Assembly (NCBI RefSeq): GCF_014640555.1
Contig: NZ_BMHE01000026.1
Span: 1-64,000, forward strand
Direction: 5' to 3'
From: Paenibacillus marchantiophytorum
GTDB lineage: Bacteria > Bacillota > Bacilli > Paenibacillales > NBRC-103111
Length of the DNA: 64,000 nucleotides
Each line of letters begins with the position of its first letter. The stretch's first letter is position 1. The notes under the pieces were generated by a model. It was not told the DNA's origin and did not search any database. It worked only from the letters and a program-made list of their open reading frames with translations. Below, piece after piece: positions 1 through 7,578 of this stretch. The position numbers were made by a program, and so were the translations under genes.

Positions 1-397
1 ATAGCAACATTTGATAGCGTTCATACAAATTTTGAGCATGCCTTTCACTCGTTGGAATGCCTTGTTCGTTCAATGCTTCGGCAACTTCTGAAACCGTTCG
101 ATGTTGCTTAAAGCGCAGTTCCCCAATGAGAGCAAGCACGTCATATCCATATGATGAATGTTTCATGCTAAGCATCTCAGCTTCAGCAGATTTATACGCA
201 ACTCCTGAATGTGAACAATCTGGATTCTTGCAAGCATAAGCCATACTCCATGCATGGATGATTCCGTCTCTTGTGACAATTTTTTTCTCCCATGCCGTAT
301 GGGTTCTCCGCAATTTCGAATCACAGTGCGGACAGTTTTTAAACTCAGGTCTGAAGTAAACTCTGGGTGCAGCACCCAATCTATTTTTCTCAAGCAT
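1..397 (-). CDS. Transposase/integrase-like protein, N-terminal part (runs off left edge)
   Basis: Reading right to left from the ATG at 397 gives at least 132 codons with no stop before the window edge. An AGGAGATG ribosome site lies just upstream. Residues 22-61 hold a zinc ribbon: the CPHC pair at 22-25 and the CKNPDC pair at 56-61. A helix-turn-helix-like stretch follows (HRTVSEVAEALNEQGIPTS). A zinc ribbon followed by HTH is the usual front end of IS-encoded recombinases, so a transposase is the best guess. The catalytic part lies outside the window, so family and intactness cannot be judged. Confidence 0.6.
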   Translation of the reverse strand, partial: MLEKNRLGAAPRVYFRPEFKNCPHCDSKLRRTHTAWEKKIVTRDGIIHAWSMAYACKNPDCSHSGVAYKSAEAEMLSMKHSSYGYDVLALIGELRFKQHRTVSEVAEALNEQGIPTSERHAQNLYERYQMLL

Positions 398-940
398 GAA
401 GGTCATCTCCTAGGATAAATTCTGACCTCTACACCTTCGACAAAAGATTGGAAATACCTGCTAGTTAATTGTGCTGTCGTAGAAAAAAAAGTAAACCGAT
501 GATTTTGAATATGCTCCATCAGGATGATATACAGTCTTTGATTTTAAAGGATAACAGTATGATTGACGAATATTTTAATGAATTCAAAGGGGGTGTGGAC
601 CATCGTGCATGATGAGTTTGTATGGGGGATTTTTGTAGCTGAAAATACAGGTCGTTTGCCGAACTTCTTCCCAATAGCTTTATATACAACGAGTGATAGA
701 GCATTAGAAAATATTGTTTTTGCAAGAACACCAGTGCCTTATTCAATCTCATAGAAGGGCAGAGGAAATGGTTAAAGAAGTTCTACCACATTCGAATGAA
801 CGTCGCGGCCTTTATGAGGCGCCTCAATGCCAACCCCATGGAAGTCATTGACCGGCTCTGTGTTCGACTGTAAAACAAAAGTTTAATTTATCTTAGTTGG
901 TGCGTGGTGCGGCAGTGGTGGGAGGCGAGTTGCTTGGTGC

Positions 941-982
941 GGTGAGCAACACTAACTGGTGGGAGTGGTGAGCGACACTAAC
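941..982. repeat. Tandem direct repeat, two copies of GGTGAGCRACACTAAC
   Basis: Two 16-bp copies at 941-956 and 967-982 differ at one base and are spaced 26 bp start to start. The surrounding sequence is rich in GGTG. No gene overlaps it. Confidence 0.6.
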
Positions 983-1041
983 AGGCGGAGAGCGCGCCTA
1001 GCGTCTTCGTCCCTCTGCTGCTGATCTTTTCGTTGTTGAAA

Positions 1042-1222
1042 CATTGGATTTATCCAGTGTTTTCCTCGTTTTTGCGCTTCAGAAACCTCTTTCATTGGGT
1101 ATTTCCAATGGAATTCCCAGAATTGGCTCTTGTAGAGCCATTCCCTGTTAAAAGATTGGATAAATCCAGTGAGAGGTTGATTTTAACTGCTTTAAAGCTG
1201 ATTTCATTGGATTAATCCAATG
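1042..1222. repeat. Four 18-bp palindromes of the form CATTGGATTWATCCAATG
   Basis: Copies start at 1042, 1093, 1154 and 1205, so start-to-start spacings are 51, 61 and 51 bp. The last copy (CATTGGATTAATCCAATG) is a perfect palindrome; the others carry one to three changes. The spacers are not obviously conserved. The spacings are near whole helical turns, which would put all copies on one face of the DNA. The array could be a protein-binding array, a string of RNA hairpins or a dispersed repeat element. Confidence 0.7.
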
Positions 1223-1418
1223 AAACTTTTTGTTTGGTGTCTTGAATTACGAAATGGAGTCCGTTCTCTGCCGAGACGGCGAATAAACGATGTTGATGGT
1301 TACAAAGGGAGCAGCACAAGGAGAGAGATCCAGTATGCTGAAGGAAAAGGAAAAATAAATAGGGAACGAGAGCACACGTGGGTTGACTGACGGCAGCTTC
1401 ATTACTCTGTTGTGCTGA

Positions 1419-2288
1419 CTACTCATAGTAAATCGCATCAAAAGGAAACTCGAGTTGTTTTAACCGATATTCCTTCGGTGTCATAGTCATATACGTTCGA
1501 AAAATTTTGCCAAAGTAGCTAGGACTGTCGAAGCCGCAATGTTGGCCAATGTCTTGAATTGGCAAATCTGTGGTTCGAAGAAGAGCAAGGGCAGCCTCCA
1601 CTCTCCGATCGCGCAGATAGGCTAGTGGCGAGGTTTGTTCGGAGCGCTGAAACAGTCTGCATAGGTAATGTTTATTGATTTCACAGTGCTGAGAGATCAT
1701 GTCGAGTGTAAGAGGCTTTGCATAGTGCTCTTTCATGAAATTCTTGGCTGTTTGGATTATCGTGCTTGAGTTTGGGCTCATGTCCTTCGTCAGCTCTCGG
1801 CTCGATTGGAGCAAGGTTAGCATCCATTCATATACCGCGATTGACAGTTGGTACTTATCGGTGGCCTTACCTTCAGCAACCATGCGCAGCAGCTTCCAGA
1901 GTCCTTGAATCAGTGGGGACCCCGATTCTCTGCGAATCACAGGTCCTTCCAAGGCGATCACCAAATCCCAGATGCGGTTCGCCTCATCTCCACGCAAATT
2001 CAGCCAAATAGCCTCCCATGGCTCTCCCTGATTTTGATAAAAGTATCTGTGACTGCTTGGCACTTTAACAAGGAAGGCTGTACCTTTCGGCAACGCGATG
2101 CTTTGCTGTTCATAGTCAAGATAGCCTTGACCGCTCAGCGTATATTGAAAAATGACATGCCCGCAGTCGGGACGGTTATCGCCGGTGAAACTATAGGCAG
2201 AGCTATTGATCGTCTGCCACCCGATAGAATCCATTGTCAGGATAGAGGTATCGTCATTGCGAAAGGCGTACGAAGAAGGTTTCAGCAT
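1419..2288 (-). CDS. AraC-family transcriptional regulator
   Basis: A 289-residue protein with an N-terminal AraC-type cupin/arm domain (residues ~20-100, DCGHVIFQYTLSGQGYLDY) and a C-terminal pair of helix-turn-helix motifs (~185-280) ending in the family signature FGKIFRTYMTMTPKEYR. I chose the ATG at 2288 because GGGAGAA sits just upstream; an in-frame start at 2330 would overlap promoter-like sequence. It is divergent from the GH31 glycosidase gene with about 110 bp between the starts, so it very likely controls that gene in response to a sugar. The inducer cannot be told from sequence. Confidence 0.9.
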   Translation of the reverse strand: MLKPSSYAFRNDDTSILTMDSIGWQTINSSAYSFTGDNRPDCGHVIFQYTLSGQGYLDYEQQSIALPKGTAFLVKVPSSHRYFYQNQGEPWEAIWLNLRGDEANRIWDLVIALEGPVIRRESGSPLIQGLWKLLRMVAEGKATDKYQLSIAVYEWMLTLLQSSRELTKDMSPNSSTIIQTAKNFMKEHYAKPLTLDMISQHCEINKHYLCRLFQRSEQTSPLAYLRDRRVEAALALLRTTDLPIQDIGQHCGFDSPSYFGKIFRTYMTMTPKEYRLKQLEFPFDAIYYE

Positions 2289-2398
2289 AGGATTCTCCCG
2301 AAAAGTCAATTTTGTTATAGTATAAATCACAACTTTAAGATTGTCGCCTTATTATATGGAGGATACAATCATTCTTAGATAAAGGAGTGATTGTTGGA

Positions 2399-3922
2399 AT
2401 GGCTAATCATGAAATAGGAATACAATTATTGCCTGATGAATATTGGTGGGGAGGCCGTGTAGCAGATGGCACAAGTATGCCTTTCGGTAAATCCCTTTTC
2501 CATATCGATTTAGCTGCTGACAGCGGAGCGAATCAAGCCAGCCCGCTGCTCATCTCGAGTAAGGGCCGATTTATTTGGAGTGAAGAGCCGTTTGTTTTTC
2601 AAATGGATGGAGAGCGTTTGCAAGTGGAAAGCGAGCATGGGCCGCTGATTGTAGGAGAGGGACATGAAAGTTTAAAAGGGGCTTACCTCTATGCGTCTCG
2701 CACGTACTTTCCGCCGGTTCCATCCATTCCTGAACCGTTGTTGTTCACGGCTCCGCAGTATAATCTATGGATCGAGCTGCTGTATGAGCCAACGCAGGAG
2801 AAAGTGCTGCAGTACGCAAGAGATGTGCTGGCAAATGGCATGCCGCCTGGCGTCATCATGATTGATGACAATTGGCATGAGCCTTATGGTACGTGGATGT
2901 TTCATTCTGGGCGTTTTCCAAAGCCTGAACAGATGGTCGAAGAGCTTCATACGTTGGGCTTCCAAGTCATGCTCTGGGTATGCCCGTTTATCAGCCCGGA
3001 TTCTATCACCTTTCGAAAGCTGGAACCGGAGGGCATTCTTCTGCAAGATCGCGACGGCAAGACGGCTATTCGTAAATGGTGGAACGGGCACAGTGCCGTT
3101 CTGGACTGCACCAACCCGCTGGCTGTCGCGTGGATTCAAGATCAGCTTGACGCCCTGCGGTCTGATTATGGCATTGACGGGTTCAAGTTGGACGCGGGCG
3201 ATTTGGAATTTTACGAGCCTGATGACCGGAGTTACTTAAAAACGACACCAAACGGACAAAGTGAAGCATGGGCTCGCGTAGGTTTGAAGTACCCGCTTAA
3301 TGAGTATCGTGCATGCTGGAAGCTGGCTGGCCAGCCTTTGGTTCAGCGACTGAAAGACAAGCAGCATAAGTGGGAGGGAAACGGGCTTGATTGCTTGATT
3401 CCTGACGGGCTGGCACAAGGGCTTCTCGGCTACGCGTATACATGCCCCGATATGATTGGTGGAGGCGAATTTTTGAGCTTTTCGGTAGAAAAGTTGGATT
3501 CAGAGCTGTTCGTTCGCTCAGCTCAATGCTCGGCTTTGTTTCCGATGATGCAGTTTTCGGCGGCGCCTTGGCGAGTTCTTGATTCAGAACATCTTCGTTA
3601 TTGTGTGGAGGCTGCTCAGCTGCATGCATCCTTCGGTGGGGAAATTCTGGAGCTTGCGAATCAAGCGGCTATATCGGGAGAACCTATTTTACGCCACATG
3701 GCCTATGAATTTCCTGAGGAGAGGTTAGAGACGGCCCTTGATCAATTTATGTTGGGAAGCTCACTGCTGGTTGCTCCGGTTATCGTCAAAGGAGCACGTG
3801 CTCGTCACGTAATCTTCCCTACAGGGACTTGGGTAGGGGATGATGGCACCATCGTGTCGGGCCCGATCAAGAAGGAGATTGAAGTGCCGCTCGGAAGGCT
3901 GCCTTATTACAGGAAACAGTAA
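2399..3922 (+). CDS. Glycoside hydrolase family 31 enzyme
   Basis: A 507-residue (beta/alpha)8 glycosidase with no signal peptide, so it is probably cytoplasmic. The GH31 core is clear: PPGVIMIDDNWHEPYGTW, then GFQVMLWVCPFISPDS, then the nucleophile region DGFKLDAGD, whose KxDAGD motif supplies the catalytic Asp. The length and the WHEPYGTW segment resemble the short MYORG/PsGal31A-like branch, which includes alpha-galactosidases, rather than classical alpha-glucosidases. Specificity remains uncertain. The start is ATG 2399 with AAAGGAGTG at 2381-2389; the GTG at 2387 lies inside that ribosome site. The gene stands alone, divergent from its AraC regulator. Confidence 0.88.
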   Translation: MANHEIGIQLLPDEYWWGGRVADGTSMPFGKSLFHIDLAADSGANQASPLLISSKGRFIWSEEPFVFQMDGERLQVESEHGPLIVGEGHESLKGAYLYASRTYFPPVPSIPEPLLFTAPQYNLWIELLYEPTQEKVLQYARDVLANGMPPGVIMIDDNWHEPYGTWMFHSGRFPKPEQMVEELHTLGFQVMLWVCPFISPDSITFRKLEPEGILLQDRDGKTAIRKWWNGHSAVLDCTNPLAVAWIQDQLDALRSDYGIDGFKLDAGDLEFYEPDDRSYLKTTPNGQSEAWARVGLKYPLNEYRACWKLAGQPLVQRLKDKQHKWEGNGLDCLIPDGLAQGLLGYAYTCPDMIGGGEFLSFSVEKLDSELFVRSAQCSALFPMMQFSAAPWRVLDSEHLRYCVEAAQLHASFGGEILELANQAAISGEPILRHMAYEFPEERLETALDQFMLGSSLLVAPVIVKGARARHVIFPTGTWVGDDGTIVSGPIKKEIEVPLGRLPYYRKQ

Positions 3923-3964
3923 CCTAAGGAGCAGAGCCGAAGTGCAAGTAGAATCAATCGGCGG

Positions 3965-4017
3965 GTCACCCTGATGGCGGTTTAACAAACTGCTTATGGG
4001 TGACTCTTGTTTTTTTG
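3965..4017 (+). terminator. Probable terminator after the GH31 gene
   Basis: Arms GTCACCC (3965-3971) and GGGTGAC (3998-4004) are separated by a long 26-base loop and followed by a T-rich run ending near 4016. The loop is long, so strength is uncertain. Confidence 0.5.
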
Positions 4018-4144
4018 CTATCTTGAGTACATTTTCATCCTCTAAGTTGCAGCCCTGTTCTTGCATGCCATGTTTGTCAAAAAAAGTGCCGACTGAAAGT
4101 CAGATCACTCCACTATGAATAGTGAATCATCTCATTAATAGTTA

Positions 4145-4160
4145 AAGTATCCGCTTACAT
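4145..4160. promoter_or_regulatory. Possible catabolite-response element (cre)
   Basis: The complement reads ATGTAAGCGGATACTT, which fits the CcpA consensus WTGNAARCGNWWWCAW at all but one position. It lies just upstream of the degraded AraC gene, as expected of a former sugar-regulated locus. Confidence 0.4.
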
Positions 4161-4204
4161 TATGAGAGTGAATCTGCTGGCGAGTTCAGGCGTTAAAAGA
4201 AAGA

Positions 4205-4663
4205 GTGGTGCACGGACACAATATCGTCGTCCCTTATCGAGATGAATGCCAGCCGCATATCGCCGTAGCTGTAGATATCCAGATGGAGAAGGTACTGGCT
4301 TATGCCCTAGAATCCGGGCCAAGAGATAAAGCCGTGGCAATGATCGATGAATGGTTCTATCTTTATGTGGAACAGGCGAAAACAAGCACCGAGGTGCACG
4401 AGAATATTTTGCTCCTGAGCTCACTAATCATTCATATCATAATCGAAGAGAGCATCAACGAAGATATCGGCTTTATGAGGTGGCAGGCAAGTTATATATT
4501 AATGCCTCTTACTTATCTAGATTGTTTAAGCAGCATCTGGGGCAATCCTTTACTTCCTATATCGTGGAGTTCAAAATGAAGCTAGCCATGCAGTGGCACC
4601 AAAGTATTTCGCAAGATGTGGGGAGTTACACCGGCTGATGTGAAGAATAAAAAATACATTTAG
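4205..4663 (+). pseudogene. AraC-family regulator, frameshifted and internally deleted
   Basis: Pieces of one AraC-type protein lie in three frames. The first (from 4205) carries the linker region (VAVDIQMEKVLAYALESG). Around 4470 the family HTH continues in a second frame (AGKLYINASYLSRLFKQHLG, then SFTSYIVEFKMKLAM). The C-terminal signature KVFRKMWGVTPADVKNKK follows in a third frame and stops at 4663. The region between the first HTH and that signature is about 25 residues too short, so most of the second HTH is lost. The gene is non-functional. No intact neighbour suggests what it once controlled. Confidence 0.82.
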
Positions 4664-4791
4664 CATGAATGGATGTCAGTTTTATACAGACCGTTATCTA
4701 ATCCCGACTATGGCACCGCGACGAATTACTATTAAATAAATCAAGTTGATTTTTATCGTATCGGCAAAAAGAGAGGGAGGAGCATAAGCTT

Positions 4792-5093
4792 ATGAAATTA
4801 GGGCATATAATGATTTTCGTCAATGACATGACAAAAGCGAGATGGTTTTATTCTGAACTTCTGGGTTTGCAAACATTGTTAGAACAAGAGAATAAGCTTG
4901 TATTTGCTCTTGAAGGTTTTCAGCTCACAGCTTTTAAGTGTGAAAAAACTACGGAAATGAGGTCGCATCTGTGGAGCAATCTTTTAAGGAAATGAAGGAA
5001 AAGGGTATTCAATTTTTACATGATAAACCTACTCAAGGGCTAAATGCGGCATTTGTTGATCCATTTGGTAACGTGCATGAAATCGCTGAGTAG
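4792..5093 (+). pseudogene. VOC (glyoxalase/bleomycin-resistance-type) protein, frameshifted
   Basis: The first ~57 residues form a VOC N-terminal half (MKLGHIMIFVNDMTKARWFY, then LGLQTLLEQ) behind a GGGAGGAG ribosome site. Near 4960 the frame breaks. The C-terminal VOC half continues in another frame (EQSFKEMKEKGIQFLHD, then AAFVDPFGNVHEIAE) to a stop at 5093. The total is also short for the family, so a small deletion probably accompanied the frameshift. A sequencing error is the alternative explanation. Confidence 0.8.
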
Positions 5094-5139
5094 AGAATTG
5101 TAAATAGTAACTTGTACCTTTTTATTATATGATAGTGAT

Positions 5140-6000
5140 ATGTCAAATATTGAGAAAATAACGCGTCGTAGATTCTTAAAGAAAAGTGTCATGTGGACGG
5201 GTGGTCTACTATCAATACCACCTTTGAGTTACGGGTATGCTACATTGGTAGAGCCACGTTGGTTACAAGTGGAGCGTGTATCGTTGGCGTTTCCTAATCT
5301 GCCGGAAGCATTCAAAGGACTACGTGTGGTGCAATTCAGCGATCTTCATTATGGATTCCATCTAGATATAAAGCAATTAACCAACGTAGTAGAGCAAATT
5401 CAGGCGGAACAACCGGACATTGTATGCTTTACAGGCGATCTAGTAGATTATGCTCTCGGTCCCCACAGTAAAGACATTCGTGATGTATTAAATACGTTAA
5501 AAGCGAAACACGGCTGTTATGCTGTGCTTGGCAATCATGATTACTACGGGGATGCTGATGCAGTGGCAGGCGTTCTAGAGGATGCTGGTTTTCACTGCTT
5601 GCGTAATAAAGGTATTAGGGTACAAAAAGGGACCCAATCGATTTGGATTGCTGGAGTTGAGGATATGTGGGAGGGTGTTCCTAATCTAAAGAATGCTATG
5701 AAGATGGTGAAAAATGATGAGTGGGTGCTATTGCTATCCCATGCTCCAGATTTTGCCGATATTGCTGCCTTAGAACCCGTTCATTTGCAACTCTCTGGTC
5801 ATAGTCACGGCGGTCAAGTGAGGCTTCCGCTAATCGGACCGCTGTCTTCGGTTCCTTATGGTGTCAAATATCCATCTGGACTTTATCATGTTGGGAAAGA
5901 CAAATCGCTAACCCTTTATACAAATCGAGGTATCGGTGTGTCGGTTCATCCAATTCGATTTATGTGTCGACCGGAAATAACTGTTCTAACACTAGTTTAA
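5140..6000 (+). CDS. Metallophosphoesterase, YkuE/YaeI-like, probably exported
   Basis: A 286-residue calcineurin-like phosphoesterase. The N-terminus has a twin-arginine-like motif (TRRRFLKKS) followed by a hydrophobic segment, so export or membrane anchoring by Tat is likely. Metal-binding blocks appear in family order: FSDLHYG, FTGDLVDYA, LGNHDYYGD, LSHAPD and LSGHSHGGQVRLP. Relatives include B. subtilis YkuE and E. coli YaeI (UDP-diacylglucosamine or related phosphoesters), but the substrate here is not known. It is monocistronic and ends in a strong terminator. Confidence 0.9.
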   Translation: MSNIEKITRRRFLKKSVMWTGGLLSIPPLSYGYATLVEPRWLQVERVSLAFPNLPEAFKGLRVVQFSDLHYGFHLDIKQLTNVVEQIQAEQPDIVCFTGDLVDYALGPHSKDIRDVLNTLKAKHGCYAVLGNHDYYGDADAVAGVLEDAGFHCLRNKGIRVQKGTQSIWIAGVEDMWEGVPNLKNAMKMVKNDEWVLLLSHAPDFADIAALEPVHLQLSGHSHGGQVRLPLIGPLSSVPYGVKYPSGLYHVGKDKSLTLYTNRGIGVSVHPIRFMCRPEITVLTLV

Positions 6001-6011
6001 AGACTTAACAG

Positions 6012-6052
6012 AGGAGGTATAATGCAGCTTTACGCATTATACCTCCTTTTAT
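6012..6052 (+). terminator. Rho-independent terminator with 14-bp perfect stem
   Basis: Arms AGGAGGTATAATGC (6012-6025) and GCATTATACCTCCT (6034-6047), loop of 8, then TTTTAT. It directly follows the phosphoesterase stop. Confidence 0.88.
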
Positions 6053-6109
6053 CATAATATCGGATTTTTAGTAGAATAATAAAACAGAATAAAGGAGCTG
6101 TTACGTTAA

Positions 6110-6577
6110 ATGAAACAGATTACTTTTCGCCAATCCCAAAGTTCCGATGTTGAGACAATTGCTAATTTACGGGTAATTGCATTACGAAGTGATTTAATTA
6201 GGTTAGGAAGGTTTGATGAAGAGAAGGTTCGTCAACGGTTCCGTAACTCATTTGACTCAGATCAAACTTGGATTATTGAGTCAGATTCTTCTTTTGTTGG
6301 CTGCGTAGCTCTTAAACCAACGTTGGATGGTTATTTATTGGAACATTTTTATATTTATCCCAATTACCAAGGTAAAGGGGTCGGTAGTCATGTATTAAAA
6401 AAATTACTCGAACAAGATGAAGTAAAAGGAAAACGTGTAATATTAAATGTCTTACAAGGAAGTTCTGCTAAACGTCTTTATGAACGGTTTGGTTTTAAAG
6501 TTGAAAACGAGGATCTCATAGACGTTTATATGTCCTTAAATGACTTTAATGTTTTGGATAAAACGAAGGGAGGATAG
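6110..6577 (+). CDS. GNAT-family N-acetyltransferase
   Basis: A 155-residue single-domain acetyl-CoA-dependent acetyltransferase. The acetyl-CoA loop is visible as YQGKGVGSHVLKKLLEQ (Q/R-x-x-G-x-G/A), preceded by the strand LLEHFYIYP and followed by RVILNVLQGSSAKRLYERFG and KVENEDLIDVYM. The start ATG 6110 has an AAAGGAG site upstream. The acceptor is unknown. It has its own short intergenic region on both sides. Confidence 0.9.
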   Translation: MKQITFRQSQSSDVETIANLRVIALRSDLIRLGRFDEEKVRQRFRNSFDSDQTWIIESDSSFVGCVALKPTLDGYLLEHFYIYPNYQGKGVGSHVLKKLLEQDEVKGKRVILNVLQGSSAKRLYERFGFKVENEDLIDVYMSLNDFNVLDKTKGG

Positions 6578-6745
6578 GTAAGAAAAAGGGTTTCGCCGCC
6601 CTGAGAGATCAGCCTATAGGAAAGTGGAGAGCTTAAAGATTAAGCAACGGGTAGCAGTATAGTTAAAAAAGGAACTTAAATTTATATCTCGAATATCTAA
6701 TGTAATCGGATAGCTAAAAATATAATGAAGACAGGAGTAGTTACC

Positions 6746-7093
6746 ATGATAAAAGGTTTCGGAGGAATATTTTGGAGAACTAAGAATCTTGAAGTTGTAA
6801 AAAAATGGTACAGTGAAGTATTGAAGATTGAAATAGAAAATTGGAATGGGACAGTGATACAACCCCAATTAGGAAATGAGACTATCTTTTCTTTCTTTAC
6901 CGAGAATGACAGTTATTTTCCAACAGAACAACAAGTGATGTTAAATTTCCAAGTACATAATCTAGACGAGACTATTAAGCATCTTGAACATTTGGGTGTA
7001 CCTCTTGCCAAGCAAAAAGAGAGTAGTGACTTTGGAAAGTTTATTTGGATTGAAGATCCTGAAGGTCGACTGGTCGAGCTTTGGGAGAAATAA
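6746..7093 (+). CDS. VOC family protein
   Basis: A 115-residue glyoxalase-fold protein with paired beta-alpha-beta-beta-beta modules: FGGIFWRTKNLEVVKKWYSE and LEIENWNGT-like N-half, then DETIKHLEHLGVP and FIWIEDPEGRLVELWE at the C-terminus. The final Glu of the VELWE strand is the usual metal ligand of the family. I chose ATG 6746 because AGGAG sits nine bases before it; an earlier ATG at 6725 lacks a site. Likely a small-molecule binding or dioxygenase/glyoxalase-type protein with unknown substrate. Confidence 0.87.
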   Translation: MIKGFGGIFWRTKNLEVVKKWYSEVLKIEIENWNGTVIQPQLGNETIFSFFTENDSYFPTEQQVMLNFQVHNLDETIKHLEHLGVPLAKQKESSDFGKFIWIEDPEGRLVELWEK

Positions 7094-7191
7094 CGAGTTG
7101 TCATTCATTTGCTATTGAGCAACCGGAAACGATAGCTTTATAAGAACAATCCGAGCAGGCGTCGCGGCGATCCTGCTTTTTCGTGGTAGAA

Positions 7192-7344
7192 ATGCCAAAA
7201 GGCTTTGAGACAACTGGTCGAGTTATCATGAATATCGAAACAGCACGCCAGATGATTTTAAATATAGAAGGAAAAGGGTTGCGTACAGGACTTCGAGATA
7301 TCGTTGAAGTTGTTTACGATCAGTTCACTAACGATGAACGATAG
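7192..7344 (+). CDS. Small ORF of 50 codons, function unknown
   Basis: A frame from ATG 7192 (or GTG 7183) encodes MPKGFETTGRVIMN, then IETARQMILNIEGKGLRTG, and ends DQFTNDER. Composition is protein-like and a strong terminator follows 30 bases downstream, which favours a real or recently real gene. I see no good ribosome site and recognise no family. It may be the tail of a truncated gene. Confidence 0.35.
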   Translation: MPKGFETTGRVIMNIETARQMILNIEGKGLRTGLRDIVEVVYDQFTNDER

Positions 7345-7374
7345 TTAAATATTTGTTACATGATTGAAATCATT

Positions 7375-7406
7375 GACCCTCAGCTAATTGCTGAGGGTCT
7401 CTTTTT
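7375..7406 (+). terminator. Rho-independent terminator
   Basis: Arms GACCCTCAGC (7375-7384) and GCTGAGGGTC (7390-7399), loop TAATT, then TCTTTTT. Confidence 0.9.
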
Positions 7407-7578
7407 ACTATTAAACTAAGGGGCAGGATTCTACGGCAAGACATCGAATCAGAACGATTTTGCACGGAAAACTAGCTACAAAACTTCGAAGTATTTGATA
7501 GGATAGTTCCAATATGTGGTATTATTATAGCTGTGTAAAGCGACCCCGAAATACATAGAAAAATACACGGAGGTAATT

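Larger units (their letters stand above)
398..1418. other. Gene-poor stretch with repeats and unrecognised coding-like scraps
   Basis: No convincing gene was found in about 1 kb. A 37-codon frame from the ATG at 499 to a stop at 612 looks protein-like (MILNMLHQDDIQSLILKD) but matches nothing I recognise. A second stop-terminated frame near 765-873 reads KKFYHIRMNVAAFMRRLNA and ends at TAA; it may be the tail of a degraded gene. The rest holds a 16-bp direct repeat and four palindromes listed separately. The context next to a transposase suggests a mobile-element graveyard. Confidence 0.45.

Noticed and set aside
519..754. Overlapping frames on both strands near 0.5-0.75 kb
   Set aside because: Neither has a convincing start or family match; treated as unrecognised scraps.
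1042..1222. CRISPR array
   Set aside because: Only four palindromic units, with unequal spacing and no nearby cas genes.
1247..1441. 64-codon minus-strand frame downstream of the first AraC gene
   Set aside because: No ribosome site, no domain; it overlaps the end of the regulator.
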